DNA of 64,000 bases. Origin: Rebecca billardiae RCC1528 (Eukaryota; Haptophyta). A model generated the notes under the pieces. It searched no databases and was not told the origin of the DNA. It saw only the letters and a list, made by a program, of their open reading frames with translations. The stretch covers positions 248,001-312,000 of the forward strand of contig OZ251250.1 in the NCBI GenBank assembly GCA_965240325.2, read 5' to 3'. Shown here in pieces: positions 28,985 through 39,411 of this stretch. The translations under genes were made by a program, and so were the position numbers. The first letter of the stretch is position 1. Every line of letters starts with the position of its first letter.

Positions 28985-31645
28985 TCCGTGCGGACGACCG
29001 TTAAATTGTTATTAATAGAACGAATCATAATATATATCTTATTACTGAACGGCGTCTGGGACAGGTTGCACGGAGAAATGACCGCCCGCGACTGACAGAT
29101 GTTACATTCACAGTGGACGCGACCTGTCCACCCGTCTTTCGGTACATCGCGCCCTGGCCGATACACACCTTTACCGCTCTGCGCATGGGGAACCCATGCT
29201 CGCAGAGCGGCCGGGGCGAATCTCAGGGGCCTGAGGCGGTCCCGGACGCGCGCCCCGCGGCCACACCTGAGGGTGCGGGCGGGCTCTTCGATCATGTTGG
29301 TGAGCTCTCCGCCATCGGGGCGCGCTTCATTGCGCCGCCTCGCCTCGCGTACGGCGTTCCCGTCGTGCTCGCACTGACAAGGCTTCACAAGGCTGAGCAG
29401 AGCGTAGAGTGCCATCATGATTGCATTCGGTTCCAACTTGCTCGCCAGCCACTTCCAGCCAGGTGCGCGCGGCTTGGGAGTAGACGATTAGTTCCGTGTG
29501 CCCGGGCTCGTCGTGACACCGGCATGCCGATCCCTCCCCAGCCGAGATGTCAGAGCGCGTGCGCACAGGCAGTCACAGGCAGTGCGCACTGGTAGCCAAG
29601 TGGACGCGTGTGAGCGACGACAAGCCACGACGAGAAAACGGCCGCATCCAACCTTCTCACATACCACTAGACCACCGCGCAGAATGCGTCTGAGCCCGCC
29701 CATTCCCGCCCATAACGAGTTACAGCGGCTCGATTGTGAGGCGGGTGCAAAGGCGGCGGGTGAAAGCGAGCCCCGCGCGGGCGGCGAGAGAGACGCGCGT
29801 GCATAGACCTGATGCGGGAGTGCCCGAACAACGTGAAGGTGCGTCCATCTTCCAAGCGCGCGACCGGTCCGACACCGCGCCACGCCAAACGAGCACCACG
29901 CGTGTCGCCCCCCAGCGCCGGCCACGCGTCCCGAGGCGCTGCCATGTTTCGTCACGGGCCCGATCTCTGAGGTTAGCACCGGCCGCTCTGCGAGCGTGGT
30001 TCCACCACGCGCAGAGCGGCCGGGTGTGTATCGGCCAGCATCGCGCCCGTCCCATGGCGGCCGGCGCGTGGCGCGAGTGCTTGGAAACCACGGAGCACAC
30101 GAATGCCGGTGGTTTCCGACCTTCGCCGCCACGGCCCGCCTCCCCGTTCGCCCGCAATCGGTACCGCAGTCTGGTGCCCAGTTCCTCTCACTCCCGCGTC
30201 GGCAGTGGCGCGAAGCCGAAGCGCATCGGGAAGAAGCACAACTGGGACCTGGATACAGGCGGTAGATAGAGCCTTCAAGGAGGCTGCTGTCGCGAACGAG
30301 CAGGATGCGCCGGTTGCGGTATGCGCGTGCACCTTTGCACGAACGTGTGCTGGTCTCCTGCTGCACTGCTCGTGCCGTACGCACGAGCGCGCAACCGTGC
30401 GCACGCGCTCAGGTGGCTCGGACCACACACGCGAGTGCTTGTGAAGCTCGCCTCACGAGGCCTTCGTAGAAGAAGGCGGGCAACCGTAGTGCGCTAAGGA
30501 AGCAGAAGGAGATGCTCGCCAAACGCGTGCAGCGCGCGTGGGCGAAGCTTGCTACGGCGCGCGCGGCCTCTGCTGTTGCAGCTCGGGCCGCCGCTCCGGC
30601 CGTGCAGGCGTCTGGCGCGGGGTCCTCGGACAAGCAGGCGAACTCTGGGCAGTCTGCCTTTGCCGCCGGCAAGAAGTATAGGAAGCGCACGCATTTGGTC
30701 GTGCGCGTGGCGCGCTCGCGCGCCGTGACGCAGCAAGCAGGCGATCCTTGACAAGCGACTCGCTGACGCTCAGCAGGCCGAGGCGACGAGCGCGGCGCTC
30801 GACCACGCTGACAGGCACGCCCTGAGTGAGGGTGAAGGCACCTTTCGAGACAGCACTCAGGCGCTCGACGTTGGGTATGCCATTGATCGCGCGCGTGTGT
30901 GATCACGGCAGCAAGACTAAGTCGCGCGAGGTGGAGTAGGTGGTAGCGCGCCTCTTCGCCGCATCATCCGCAGCTGACTGGCGTGCGCTAGCTCGCTCAC
31001 GTCGCGCGCGGCAGCGGTCTGCTTCCACCCTGTGCGCACAGCGCGGCGCCGGCTGCACCGCCCGTTCCACTGGACGCCGGCTCGCTCGTCGTTGACGACT
31101 TCTTCTTCAACCCGGTCGCGCGGGCGCGGTGATGGCACACTCCGGCAGGCAGATGCGGCGCACTGCTCTATGCGTGCGTCGGTGCCTTTCCACGACGTCG
31201 ACTCAGGCTGCTACGCGTGGCATCCAGCTCGAGGCGGAGGTCGCCAGGGCTCGCCCAAGGTCGAGTCTGCCTTGCGTGTGCTAGGTCGCCGAGGTGCGGC
31301 CGCAGAGTGCTCGCTGGCTGAATCCTGACGATGACGAGGAGTTGCGCGCCGTCGCAACCTCTCGCACGTAGTATCGTGCCGACCGAGTCGAGTCGGATGA
31401 CGCTCGTGGCGGCTGCTCTTCAAATGACGCGGTCGGGCCCTTGGCGAGCTTGGGAGGAGGGCTCGGTCTGCTACATGTGCGTCAGTAGTCACGGCCTAAA
31501 CCGTGCGCAAGACTCATTGAGTCGTACATGGCGCGGCAGCACGGCCGCACCCGCGAGGGCACCGTGGGCGGGCAGCCATGCTCCAAAGGGCCGAAATGTA
31601 ACACCAAGGTCAGTTTCCCGTGCAACCTGTCCTGGCGGATGATAT
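28985..31645. other. Unit spacer, U2
   Basis: Near-identical to 23987-26640. No intact gene; the decayed coding-like stretch is at about 30512-30905. Confidence 0.4.
29155..30037. repeat. Inverted pair of hairpin elements, U2
   Basis: Hairpins at 29174-29210 and 29979-30023, with the same stems, loops and bulges as in U1. Confidence 0.65.
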
Positions 31646-31795
31646 GCGCTACTACTTGTCGCTGCATGCCAAAACTCGTAGTACGTAGTCAGTGACGATA
31701 TGTCTGGCCTGCCGGTCAGCTGGGCCAGCCAGAGGCCGCTGATGTTCATCAGAGGTGCGGCCCGCGCCGGGCCCGGGACGGCGCGCGCGCCGGCG
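31646..31795 (+). repeat. ~140-bp dispersed repeat, copy 4
   Basis: Same core as copy 3. It marks the start of U3. Confidence 0.6.
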
Positions 31796-31868
31796 CCGGG
31801 CGACGCCCCCGGCGGGCCGGGGGCACGCGGTCCGGGACTGCACACGGTGAGTGCCTCAGTGACGAGGA

Positions 31869-32387
31869 TCACCGAGCCGGCCGCTCCCACTGCGGACACG
31901 CGCCACTCGGCTGATCAACAATACAATCCCATTTATGATGATACATACATAGTGACCACGCCGAGAGGAACCGAGCGAGCGCCGCGCTGCCCGCCGGCCG
32001 CGCGAGCGGCACGGAGACCGTGGCGGGCGCGCCGCACGCGCGGCTGGCCTCGTCGCGCCAGCGCACGGCGAGCTGGTCGGTGGGGTCGTCGAAAGAGGTG
32101 CGCAGCCAAGCGAGCGCCTCGCCCGCCGAGAACGCCGAGAAGAAGAACTCCTTGTGCACCCACCGCGGGTCGTCCGCGTCAAAGGCCGCGCCGGGCTCGC
32201 GCGCGCGCGCGCCGCGCAGCAGCGCGTAGCGGCGGTCGGCGGGGAAGGCGTCGCCCTCGCCGAGCCGCACGCGCTCGAGCTCGTCGAACCACAGGCCCTT
32301 GCACGGGTAGCGGTGCAGCGCGCTCACGCGCGCCAGCGAGCCCGGCGAGGCCCACAGCAGCGCGCCGAGCGCCGCCGCGGCAGCCAT
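31869..32387 (-). pseudogene. Truncated MOSC ORF, copy 5 (172 aa)
   Basis: Encodes the same protein as copy 4, with identical breakpoint and tail. Confidence 0.7.
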
Positions 32388-32564
32388 CGCGGACGGCGGC
32401 CGGAAGGGGTGCAGCCTTTGGCGTGCCCGTGCGGGCACTGGGCAGCCCTGCCTCCCCGTCCGCGCGGTTGCGGGAGGGTCAACCAGCCATCGCGCAAGGG
32501 GGCGCCGCGGCCCTTTTGGTTCGACGCGCGTGCCAGCCGGTGCTCTGCGCACACGCTGGCCGGC

Positions 32565-33374
32565 ATGGTCAACATGTCGAACCGCAAGTGTGATCACACG
32601 GGCTGCACCACGCGGCCTTCGCTCGGCATGCCGGGCGACGCGCGCGCCAGCCGGTGCGCTGCGCACAAGCTGGCCGGCATGGTCGACGTGGTGACCCGCA
32701 AGTGTGATCACACGGGCTGCACCACTGTGCCTTCGCTCGGCATGCCGGGCGACGCGCGCGCCAGCCGGTGCGCTGCGCACAAGCTGGCCGGCATGGTCGA
32801 CGTGGTGACCCGCAAGTGCGATCACACGGGCTGCACCACGCAGCCTTCGCTCGGCATGCCGGGCGACGCGCGCGCCAGCCGGTGCGCTGCGCACAAGCTG
32901 GCCGGCATGGTCGACCTGAAGAACCGCAAGTGTGATCACACGGGCTGCACCAAGGGGCCTTCATTCGGCATGCCGGGCGACGCGCGCGCCAGCCGGTGCG
33001 CTACGCACAAGCTCGCCGGCATGGTCGACCTGAAGAACCGCAAGTGTGATCACACGGGCTGCACCACGATGCCTTCATTCGGCATGCCGGGCGACGCGCG
33101 TGCCAGCCGGTGCGCTGCGCACAAGCTGGCCGGCATGGTCAACGTGAATAGCCGCCTGCAAGGTAGTGCGCACAAGCGTGGGCTGGAGCAAGACACGAGC
33201 GCCGAAGAATCGAGCGCCGCCAAGCGACAGCGGAAGCACACCAGCAGCACAACCACTGCTACTCCGGACGTTGCAGCGCGGCCGCGATCGCCGCAGCTCC
33301 CGCCGCTGGTCACAGCCAGCGTCGTATCGGCGCCGCCGCCGAACGTACCTGTAATGATGGCCAGGCTGGCGTGA
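32565..33374 (+). CDS. EsV-1-7 repeat protein, copy 5 (5 complete repeats)
   Basis: The encoded protein is the same as copy 4 over its five complete repeats and tail; nucleotide differences are few (for example CTGGCC for CTCGCC near 32900). Same head-to-head arrangement with a truncated MOSC ORF, and same start-codon uncertainty. With copy 4 it represents the most recent duplication. Confidence 0.7.
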   Translation: MVNMSNRKCDHTGCTTRPSLGMPGDARASRCAAHKLAGMVDVVTRKCDHTGCTTVPSLGMPGDARASRCAAHKLAGMVDVVTRKCDHTGCTTQPSLGMPGDARASRCAAHKLAGMVDLKNRKCDHTGCTKGPSFGMPGDARASRCATHKLAGMVDLKNRKCDHTGCTTMPSFGMPGDARASRCAAHKLAGMVNVNSRLQGSAHKRGLEQDTSAEESSAAKRQRKHTSSTTTATPDVAARPRSPQLPPLVTASVVSAPPPNVPVMMARLA

Positions 33375-33556
33375 CCGGCGCCGCCGCAGACGGCAGAGTG
33401 GCCTGCTGCGCGAGCGCGGACCCGCGGCCGCGACGACTGCGCGCAGGGGGGCCGACGACGTTTCGGTTTGCGGCACCCTTCCCCTCCCGGTCGCGGAGGC
33501 GGATGGACGGGTCACGGGGTGCCGCGTGTAACTATAACTCTGGACTAGTGGAGCAG

Positions 33557-33978
33557 ACTATCGTCCGGTGGATTTGCATTTCAGGCACACCTGGCTCTCC
33601 CAGAACACCTTCTTGGCCGCCGCGACCGAGCGCAAGTAGATACGGCGCTCAAACTTGTTCGTGCTTCGATCTTCTAAGCTCACCTAGGAACGCGGCAAAA
33701 CAATCCCGAGCTTGCTACGGTCTGTAGTTCGTGAGATATGACCTCCGCCATTTCACAGTGAAACCACTGGGAAACAGGGCCCAAAAATGACAAGGCACCA
33801 CGTTTTCGGCCATAACTACGACCGAACGGGAGCAGATATCGAGACGCGGTTTGTTTCCCCGCGAGCTCTAAGCTCAGCTTAGGTCTCGCTCGACCACCGC
33901 GAACCGCGTTGCCGAGGTTACATGGGCAGCGGCAGCGCGGACAAAAAGGTGCCAAATGCAAATCCACCGGACGATAGT
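33557..33978. repeat. MITE-like element, U3
   Basis: Same element; the left arm has a small change (TTTCAGGCAC) that breaks the perfect inverted repeat. Confidence 0.6.
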
Positions 33979-36629
33979 TCCGTGCGGACGACCGTTAAAT
34001 TGTTATTAATAGAACGAATCATAATATATATCTTATTACTGAACGGCGTCTGGGACAGGTTGCACGGAGAAATGACCGCCCGCGACTGACAGATGTTACA
34101 TTCACAGTGGACGCGACCTGTCCACCCGTCTTTCGGTACATCGCGCCCTGGCCGATACACACCTTTACCGCTCTGCGCATGGGGAACCCATGCTCGCAGA
34201 GCGGCCGGGGCGAATCTCAGGGGCCTGAGGCGGTCCCGGACGCGCGCCCCGCGGCCACACCTGAGGGTGCGGGCGGGCTCTTCGATCATGTTGGTGAGCT
34301 CTCCGCCATCGGGGCGCGCTTCATTGCGCCGCCTCGCCTCGCGTACGGCGTTCCCGTCGTGCTCGCACTGACAAGGCTGAGCAGAGCGTAGAGTGCCATC
34401 ATGATTGCATTCGGTTCCAACTTGCTCGCCAGCCACTTCCAGCCAGGTGCGCGCGGCTTGGGAGTAGACGATTAGTTCCGTGTGCCCGGGCTCGTCGTGA
34501 CACCGGCATGCCGATCCCTCCCCAGCCGAGATGTCAGAGCGCGTGCGCACAGGCAGTCACAGGCAGTGCGCACTGGTAGCCAAGTGGACGCGTGTGAGCG
34601 ACGACAAGCCACGACGAGAAAACGGCCGCATCCAACCTTCTCACATACCACTAGACCACCGCGCAGAATGCGTCTGAGCCCGCCCATTCCCGCCCATAAC
34701 GAGTTACAGCGGCTCGATTGTGAGGCGGGTGCAAAGGCGGCGGGTGAAAGCGAGCCCCGCGCGGGCGGCGAGAGAGACGCGCGTGCATAGACCTGATGCG
34801 GGAGTGCCCGAACAACGTGAAGGTGCGTCCATCTTCCAAGCGCGCGACCGGTCCGACACCGCGCCACGCCAAACGAGCACCACGCGTGTCGCCCCCCAGC
34901 GCCGGCCACGCGTCCCGAGGCGCTGCCATGTTTCGTCACGGGCCCGATCTCTGAGGTTAGCACCGGCCGCTCTGCGAGCGTGGTTCCACCACGCGCAGAG
35001 CGGCCGGGTGTGTATCGGCCAGCATCGCGCCCGTCCCATGGCGGCCGGCGCGTGGCGCGAGTGCTTGGAAACCACGGAGCACACGAATGCCGGTGGTTTC
35101 CGACCTTCGCCGCCACGGCCCGCCTCCCCGTTCGCCCGCAATCGGTACCGCAGTCTGGTGCCCAGTTCCTCTCACTCCCGCGTCGGCAGTGGCGCGAAGC
35201 CGAAGCGCATCGGGAAGAAGCACAACTGGGACCTGGATACAGGCGGTAGATAGAGCCTTCAAGGAGGCTGCTGTCGCGAACGAGCAGGATGCGCCGGTTG
35301 CGGTATGCGCGTGCACCTTTGCACGAACGTGTGCTGGTCTCCTGCTGCACTGCTCGTGCCGTACGCACGAGCGCGCAACCGTGCGCACGCGCTCAGGTGG
35401 CTCGGACCACACACGCGAGTGCTTGTGAAGCTCGCCTCACGAGGCCTTCGTAGAAGAAGGCGGGCAACCGTAGTGCGCTAAGGAAGCAGAAGGAGATGCT
35501 CGCCAAACGCGTGCAGCGCGCGTGGGCGAAGCTTGCTACGGCGCGCGCGGCCTCTGCTGTTGCAGCTCGGGCCGCCGCTCCGGCCGTGCAGGCGTCTGGC
35601 GCGGGGTCCTCGGACAAGCAGGCGAACTCTGGGCAGTCTGCCTTTGCCGCCGGCAAGAAGTATAGGAAGCGCACGCATTTGGTCGTGCGCGTGGCGCGCT
35701 CGCGCGCCGTGACGCAGCAAGCAGGCGATCCTTGACAAGCGACTCGCTGACGCTCAGCAGGCCGAGGCGACGAGCGCGGCGCTCGACCACGCTGACAGGC
35801 ACGCCCTGAGTGAGGGTGAAGGCACCTTTCGAGACAGCACTCAGGCGCTCGACGTTGGGTATGCCATTGATCGCGCGCGTGTGTGATCACGGCAGCAAGA
35901 CTAAGTCGCGCGAGGTGGAGTAGGTGGTAGCGCGCCTCTTCGCCGCATCATCCGCAGCTGACTGGCGTGCGCTAGCTCGCTCACGTCGCGCGCGGCAGCG
36001 GTCTGCTTCCACCCTGTGCGCACAGCGCGGCGCCGGCTGCACCGCCCGTTCCACTGGACGCCGGCTCGCTCGTCGTTGACGACTTCTTCTTCAACCCGGT
36101 CGCGCGGGCGCGGTGATGGCACACTCCGGCAGGCAGATGCGGCGCACTGCTCTATGCGTGCGTCGGTGCCTTTCCACGACGTCGACTCAGGCTGCTACGC
36201 GTGGCATCCAGCTCGAGGCGGAGGTCGCCAGGGCTCGCCCAAGGTCGAGTCTGCCTTGCGTGTGCTAGGTCGCCGAGGTGCGGCCGCAGAGTGCTCGCTG
36301 GCTGAATCCTGACGATGACGAGGAGTTGCGCGCCGTCGCAACCTCTCGCACGTAGTATCGTGCCGACCGAGTCGAGTCGGATGACGCTCGTGGCGGCTGC
36401 TCTTCAAATGACGCGGTCGGGCCCTTGGCGAGCTTGGGAGGAGGGCTCGGTCTGCTACATGTGCGTCAGTAGTCACGGCCTAAACCGTGCGCAAGACTCA
36501 TTGAGTCGTACATGGCGCGGCAGCACGGCCGCACCCGCGAGGGCACCGTGGGCGGGCAGCCATGCTCCAAAGGGCCGAAATGTAACACCAAGGTCAGTTT
36601 CCCGTGCAACCTGTCCTGGCGGATGATAT
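33979..36629. other. Unit spacer, U3
   Basis: Near-identical to the U1 and U2 spacers. No intact gene. Confidence 0.4.
34149..35021. repeat. Inverted pair of hairpin elements, U3
   Basis: Hairpins at 34168-34204 and 34963-35007, identical in stem and loop to those of U1 and U2. Confidence 0.65.
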
Positions 36630-36779
36630 GCGCTACTACTTGTCGCTGCATGCCAAAACTCGTAGTACGTAGTCAGTGACGATATGTCTGGCCTGCCGGT
36701 CAGCTGGGCCAGCCAGAGGCCGCTGATGTTCATCAGAGGTGCGGCCCGCGCCGGGCCCGGGACGGCGCGCGCGCCGGCG
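36630..36779 (+). repeat. ~140-bp dispersed repeat, copy 5
   Basis: Start of the last, shortened unit. Confidence 0.6.
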
Positions 36780-36852
36780 CCGGGCGACGCCCCCGGCGGG
36801 CCGGGGGCACGCGGTCCGGGACTGCACACGGTGAGTGCCTCAGTGACGAGGA

Positions 36853-37371
36853 TCACCGAGCCGGCCGCTCCCACTGCGGACACGCGCCACTCGGCTGATC
36901 AACAATACAATCCCATTTATGATGATACATACATAGTGACCACGCCGAGAGGAACCGAGCGAGCGCCGCGCTGCCCGCCGGCCGCGCGAGCGGCACGGAG
37001 ACCGTGGCGGGCGCGCCGCACGCGCGGCTGGCCTCGTCGCGCCAGCGCACGGCGAGCTGGTCGGTGGGGTCGTCGAAAGAGGTGCGCAGCCAAGCGAGCG
37101 CCTCGCCCGCCGAGAACGCCGAGAAGAAGAACTCCTTGTGCACCCACCGCGGGTCGTCCGCGTCAAAGGCCGCGCCGGGCTCGCGCGCGCGCGCGCCGCG
37201 CAGCAGCGCGTAGCGGCGGTCGGCGGGGAAGGCGTCGCCCTCGCCGAGCCGCACGCGCTCGAGCTCGTCGAACCACAGGCCCTTGCACGGGTAGCGGTGC
37301 AGCGCGCTCACGCGCGCCAGCGAGCCCGGCGAGGCCCACAGCAGCGCGCCGAGCGCCGCCGCGGCAGCCAT
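36853..37371 (-). pseudogene. Truncated MOSC ORF, copy 6 (172 aa)
   Basis: Same as copies 4 and 5. Confidence 0.7.
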
Positions 37372-37548
37372 CGCGGACGGCGGCCGGAAGGGGTGCAGCC
37401 TTTGGCGTGCCCGTGCGGGCACTGGGCAGCCCTGCCTCCCCGTCCGCGCGGTTGCGGGAGGGTCAACCAGCCATCGCGCAAGGGGGCGCCGCGGCCCTTT
37501 TGGTTCGACGCGCGTGCCAGCCGGTGCTCTGCGCACACGCTGGCCGGC

Positions 37549-38472
37549 ATGGTCAACATGTCGAACCGCAAGTGTGATCACACGGGCTGCACCACGCGGC
37601 CTTCGCTCGGCATGCCGGGCGACGCGCGCGCCAGCCGGTGCGCTGCGCACAAGCTGGCCGGCATGGTCGACGTGGTGACCCGCAAGTGTGATCACACGGG
37701 CTGCACCACTGTGCCTTCGCTCGGCATGCCGGGCGACGCGCGCGCCAGCCGGTGCGCTGCGCACAAGCTGGCCGGCATGGTCGACGTGGTGACCCGCAAG
37801 TGCGATCACACGGGCTGCACCACGCAGCCTTCGCTCGGCATGCCGGGCGACGCGCGCGCCAGCCGGTGCGCTGCGCACAAGCTGGCCGGCATGGTCGACG
37901 TGGTGACCCGCAAGTGCGATCACACGGGCTGCACCATGCGGCCTTCGCTCGGCATGCCTGGCGACGCGCGCGCCAGCCGGTGCGCTGCGCACAAGCTCGC
38001 CGGCATGGTCGACCTGCAGCACCGCAAGTGTGATCACACGGGCTGCACCATGCGGCCTTCGCTCGGCATGCCTGGCGACGCGCGCGCCAGCCGGTGCGCT
38101 GCGCACAAGCTCGCCGGCATGGTCGACCTGCAGCACCGCAAGTGTGATCACACGGGCTGCACCACTGTGCCTTCGCTCATCATGCCGGGCGACGCGCGCG
38201 CCAGCCGGTGCGCTGCGCACAAGCTGGCCGGCATGGTCGACGTGAATAGCCGCCTGCAAGGTAGTGAGCACAAGCGTGGGCTGGAGCAAGACACGAGCGC
38301 CGAAGAATCGAGCGCTGCCAAGCGACAGCGGAAGCACACCAGCAGCACAGCCACTGCTACTCGGGACGTTGCAGCGCGGCCGCGATCGCCGCAGCTCCCG
38401 CCGCTGGTCACAGCCAGCGTCGTATCGGCGCCGCCGCCGAACGTCCCTGTAATGATGGCCAGGCTGGCGTGA
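37549..38472 (+). CDS. EsV-1-7 repeat protein, copy 6 (6 complete repeats)
   Basis: Six complete units. The first three match copies 4 and 5, followed by two nearly identical CTMRPSLG units and a final one with SLIMPGDA in place of SLGMPGDA. The tail has LQGSEHKRG and the TATATRDV variant of copies 1 and 2, so the gene joins a U3-like 5' half to an older 3' half. The basic AAKRQRKH stretch is kept. It is head-to-head with truncated MOSC copy 6. Start chosen as for copy 4. Confidence 0.7.
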   Translation: MVNMSNRKCDHTGCTTRPSLGMPGDARASRCAAHKLAGMVDVVTRKCDHTGCTTVPSLGMPGDARASRCAAHKLAGMVDVVTRKCDHTGCTTQPSLGMPGDARASRCAAHKLAGMVDVVTRKCDHTGCTMRPSLGMPGDARASRCAAHKLAGMVDLQHRKCDHTGCTMRPSLGMPGDARASRCAAHKLAGMVDLQHRKCDHTGCTTVPSLIMPGDARASRCAAHKLAGMVDVNSRLQGSEHKRGLEQDTSAEESSAAKRQRKHTSSTATATRDVAARPRSPQLPPLVTASVVSAPPPNVPVMMARLA

Positions 38473-38563
38473 CCGGCGCCGCCGCAGACGGCAGAGTGGC
38501 CTGCTGCAGCTGCGCGGGCGGACCCGGCCGCGACGTCTGCGCGCAGCGGCCGACGTTGTCGTT

Positions 38564-38608
38564 TGCGGCACCCTCCCCCTCCGTCGGAGACGGATGGAGG
38601 GTGCCGCA
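38564..38608 (+). terminator. Strong hairpin downstream of EsV-1-7 copy 6
   Basis: TGCGGCACCCTCC (38564-38576) pairs perfectly with GGAGGGTGCCGCA (38596-38608), about 90 bp after the stop. The corresponding U1-U3 hairpin keeps the outer 9 bp. A role in 3' end formation is an inference. Confidence 0.35.
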
Positions 38609-38701
38609 TGTAACTCGACACGCGGTCGGCGCGGTGGCCCGCCGGACTGCGGAGCCGACTACGGAGTACGGTACCGTTATACAACGGCGTTATATCTGGA
38701 T

Positions 38702-38840
38702 GCGCTGCTACTTGTCGCTGCCAGAACTCGTCAGTGATATGTCTGGCCTGCCGGTCAGCTGGGCCAGCCAGAGGCCTGATGTTCATGAGTTCATCAGTGG
38801 TGCGGCATGCGCCGGGCCCGGGACGGCGCGCGGCGGACGG
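38702..38840 (+). repeat. ~140-bp dispersed repeat, copy 6
   Basis: Last copy, outside the tandem units and next to the 3' end of the PG-rich protein gene. It marks the right edge of the repeat-built region. Confidence 0.6.
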
Positions 38841-38952
38841 GTCAGACTCAGTAACTTCGGTGGGCACGCGGGTTGGATTAATGATGGCTGACGCTCGGTG
38901 CGTGGCGGGGATCGGGCCGCAGCGCCGGCACTCGCGTCGCAACTCTCGACCC

Positions 38953-39411
38953 TCACCCGAGCGCCGTCTCCCGCCCGTCGAAGCGCGGCACCGTCGAGAA
39001 GACGAAGCGCTCGCCCGTGCGCATCCGCGCGCTCTCGAGCGGGCGACCAAAGGTGCCCTGGACGGTGTAGGAGCTGGGGCCGGGGAGGGGCATGATGCCG
39101 CCCGTGCGCGAGGCGACCCACGTGGGCACGTGCCGCTTCGCCGCCTCGGCGGAGAGGTACTGCTTCTCCGCCTTTCGCCTCAGCGCCGTCGGTCGGAAGC
39201 TGGAGGGCGGGTTGGGGAAGCGCGAGTCGACGCGCTGGTGGCTGAATGTGCTGCCCGTCTGCGGGTCGTAGGGCCAGACGTTGGGTTTCGTCACGGGTGG
39301 CTTGAAGCCGCCGTCTCGCCTGAGCCGCATGTTCTCGGCGACGGCGTTCAGGTCCGCGACGATCGTCGACTCGGGCGGCGGCGGCGCCTGGCCGTACGCG
39401 AAGGAGGCCAT
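38953..39411 (-). CDS. Small PG-rich protein, possibly sperm-tail PG-repeat (STPG/SHIPPO-like)
   Basis: 152 aa, single exon, with balanced composition unlike the surrounding shadows. It contains MPLPGPSSYTVQGTFGRPL, which resembles the PGPxxY core of sperm-tail PG-rich repeats found in microtubule- and flagellum-associated proteins, and other Pro-rich turns (FPNPPSSFRP, KPNVWPYDPQTG). A ciliary or cytoskeletal role is a guess from one motif. Its ATG lies 162 bp from the divergent ArfGAP gene. Confidence 0.65.
   Translation of the reverse strand: MASFAYGQAPPPPESTIVADLNAVAENMRLRRDGGFKPPVTKPNVWPYDPQTGSTFSHQRVDSRFPNPPSSFRPTALRRKAEKQYLSAEAAKRHVPTWVASRTGGIMPLPGPSSYTVQGTFGRPLESARMRTGERFVFSTVPRFDGRETALG

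Larger units (their letters stand above)
26641..31645 (+). repeat. Tandem ~5-kb unit U2 (5005 bp)
   Basis: Contains, in order: the 140-bp repeat, truncated MOSC, EsV-1-7 gene, 3' hairpin, MITE-like element, hairpin pair and spacer. It differs from U3 by a 10-bp duplication near 26860, a changed run near 28765, and a 10-bp addition near 29385. Confidence 0.85.
31646..36629 (+). repeat. Tandem ~5-kb unit U3 (4984 bp)
   Basis: Same order of parts as U2. Small differences, such as TTTCAGGCAC in place of TTTGGCAC in the left MITE arm near 33590, show it is a separate copy. Confidence 0.85.
36630..38470 (+). repeat. Tandem unit U4 (shortened last unit)
   Basis: Matches U2 and U3 through the MOSC fragment and the first EsV-1-7 repeats, then departs in the later repeats and tail, which are closer to copies 1 and 2. 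The MITE-like element and spacer are absent. Confidence 0.75.

Noticed and set aside
26641-36629. Assembly artefact as the explanation for the identical 5-kb units
   Set aside because: Each unit has its own small indels and the EsV-1-7 repeat numbers differ. Not fully excluded without long reads.
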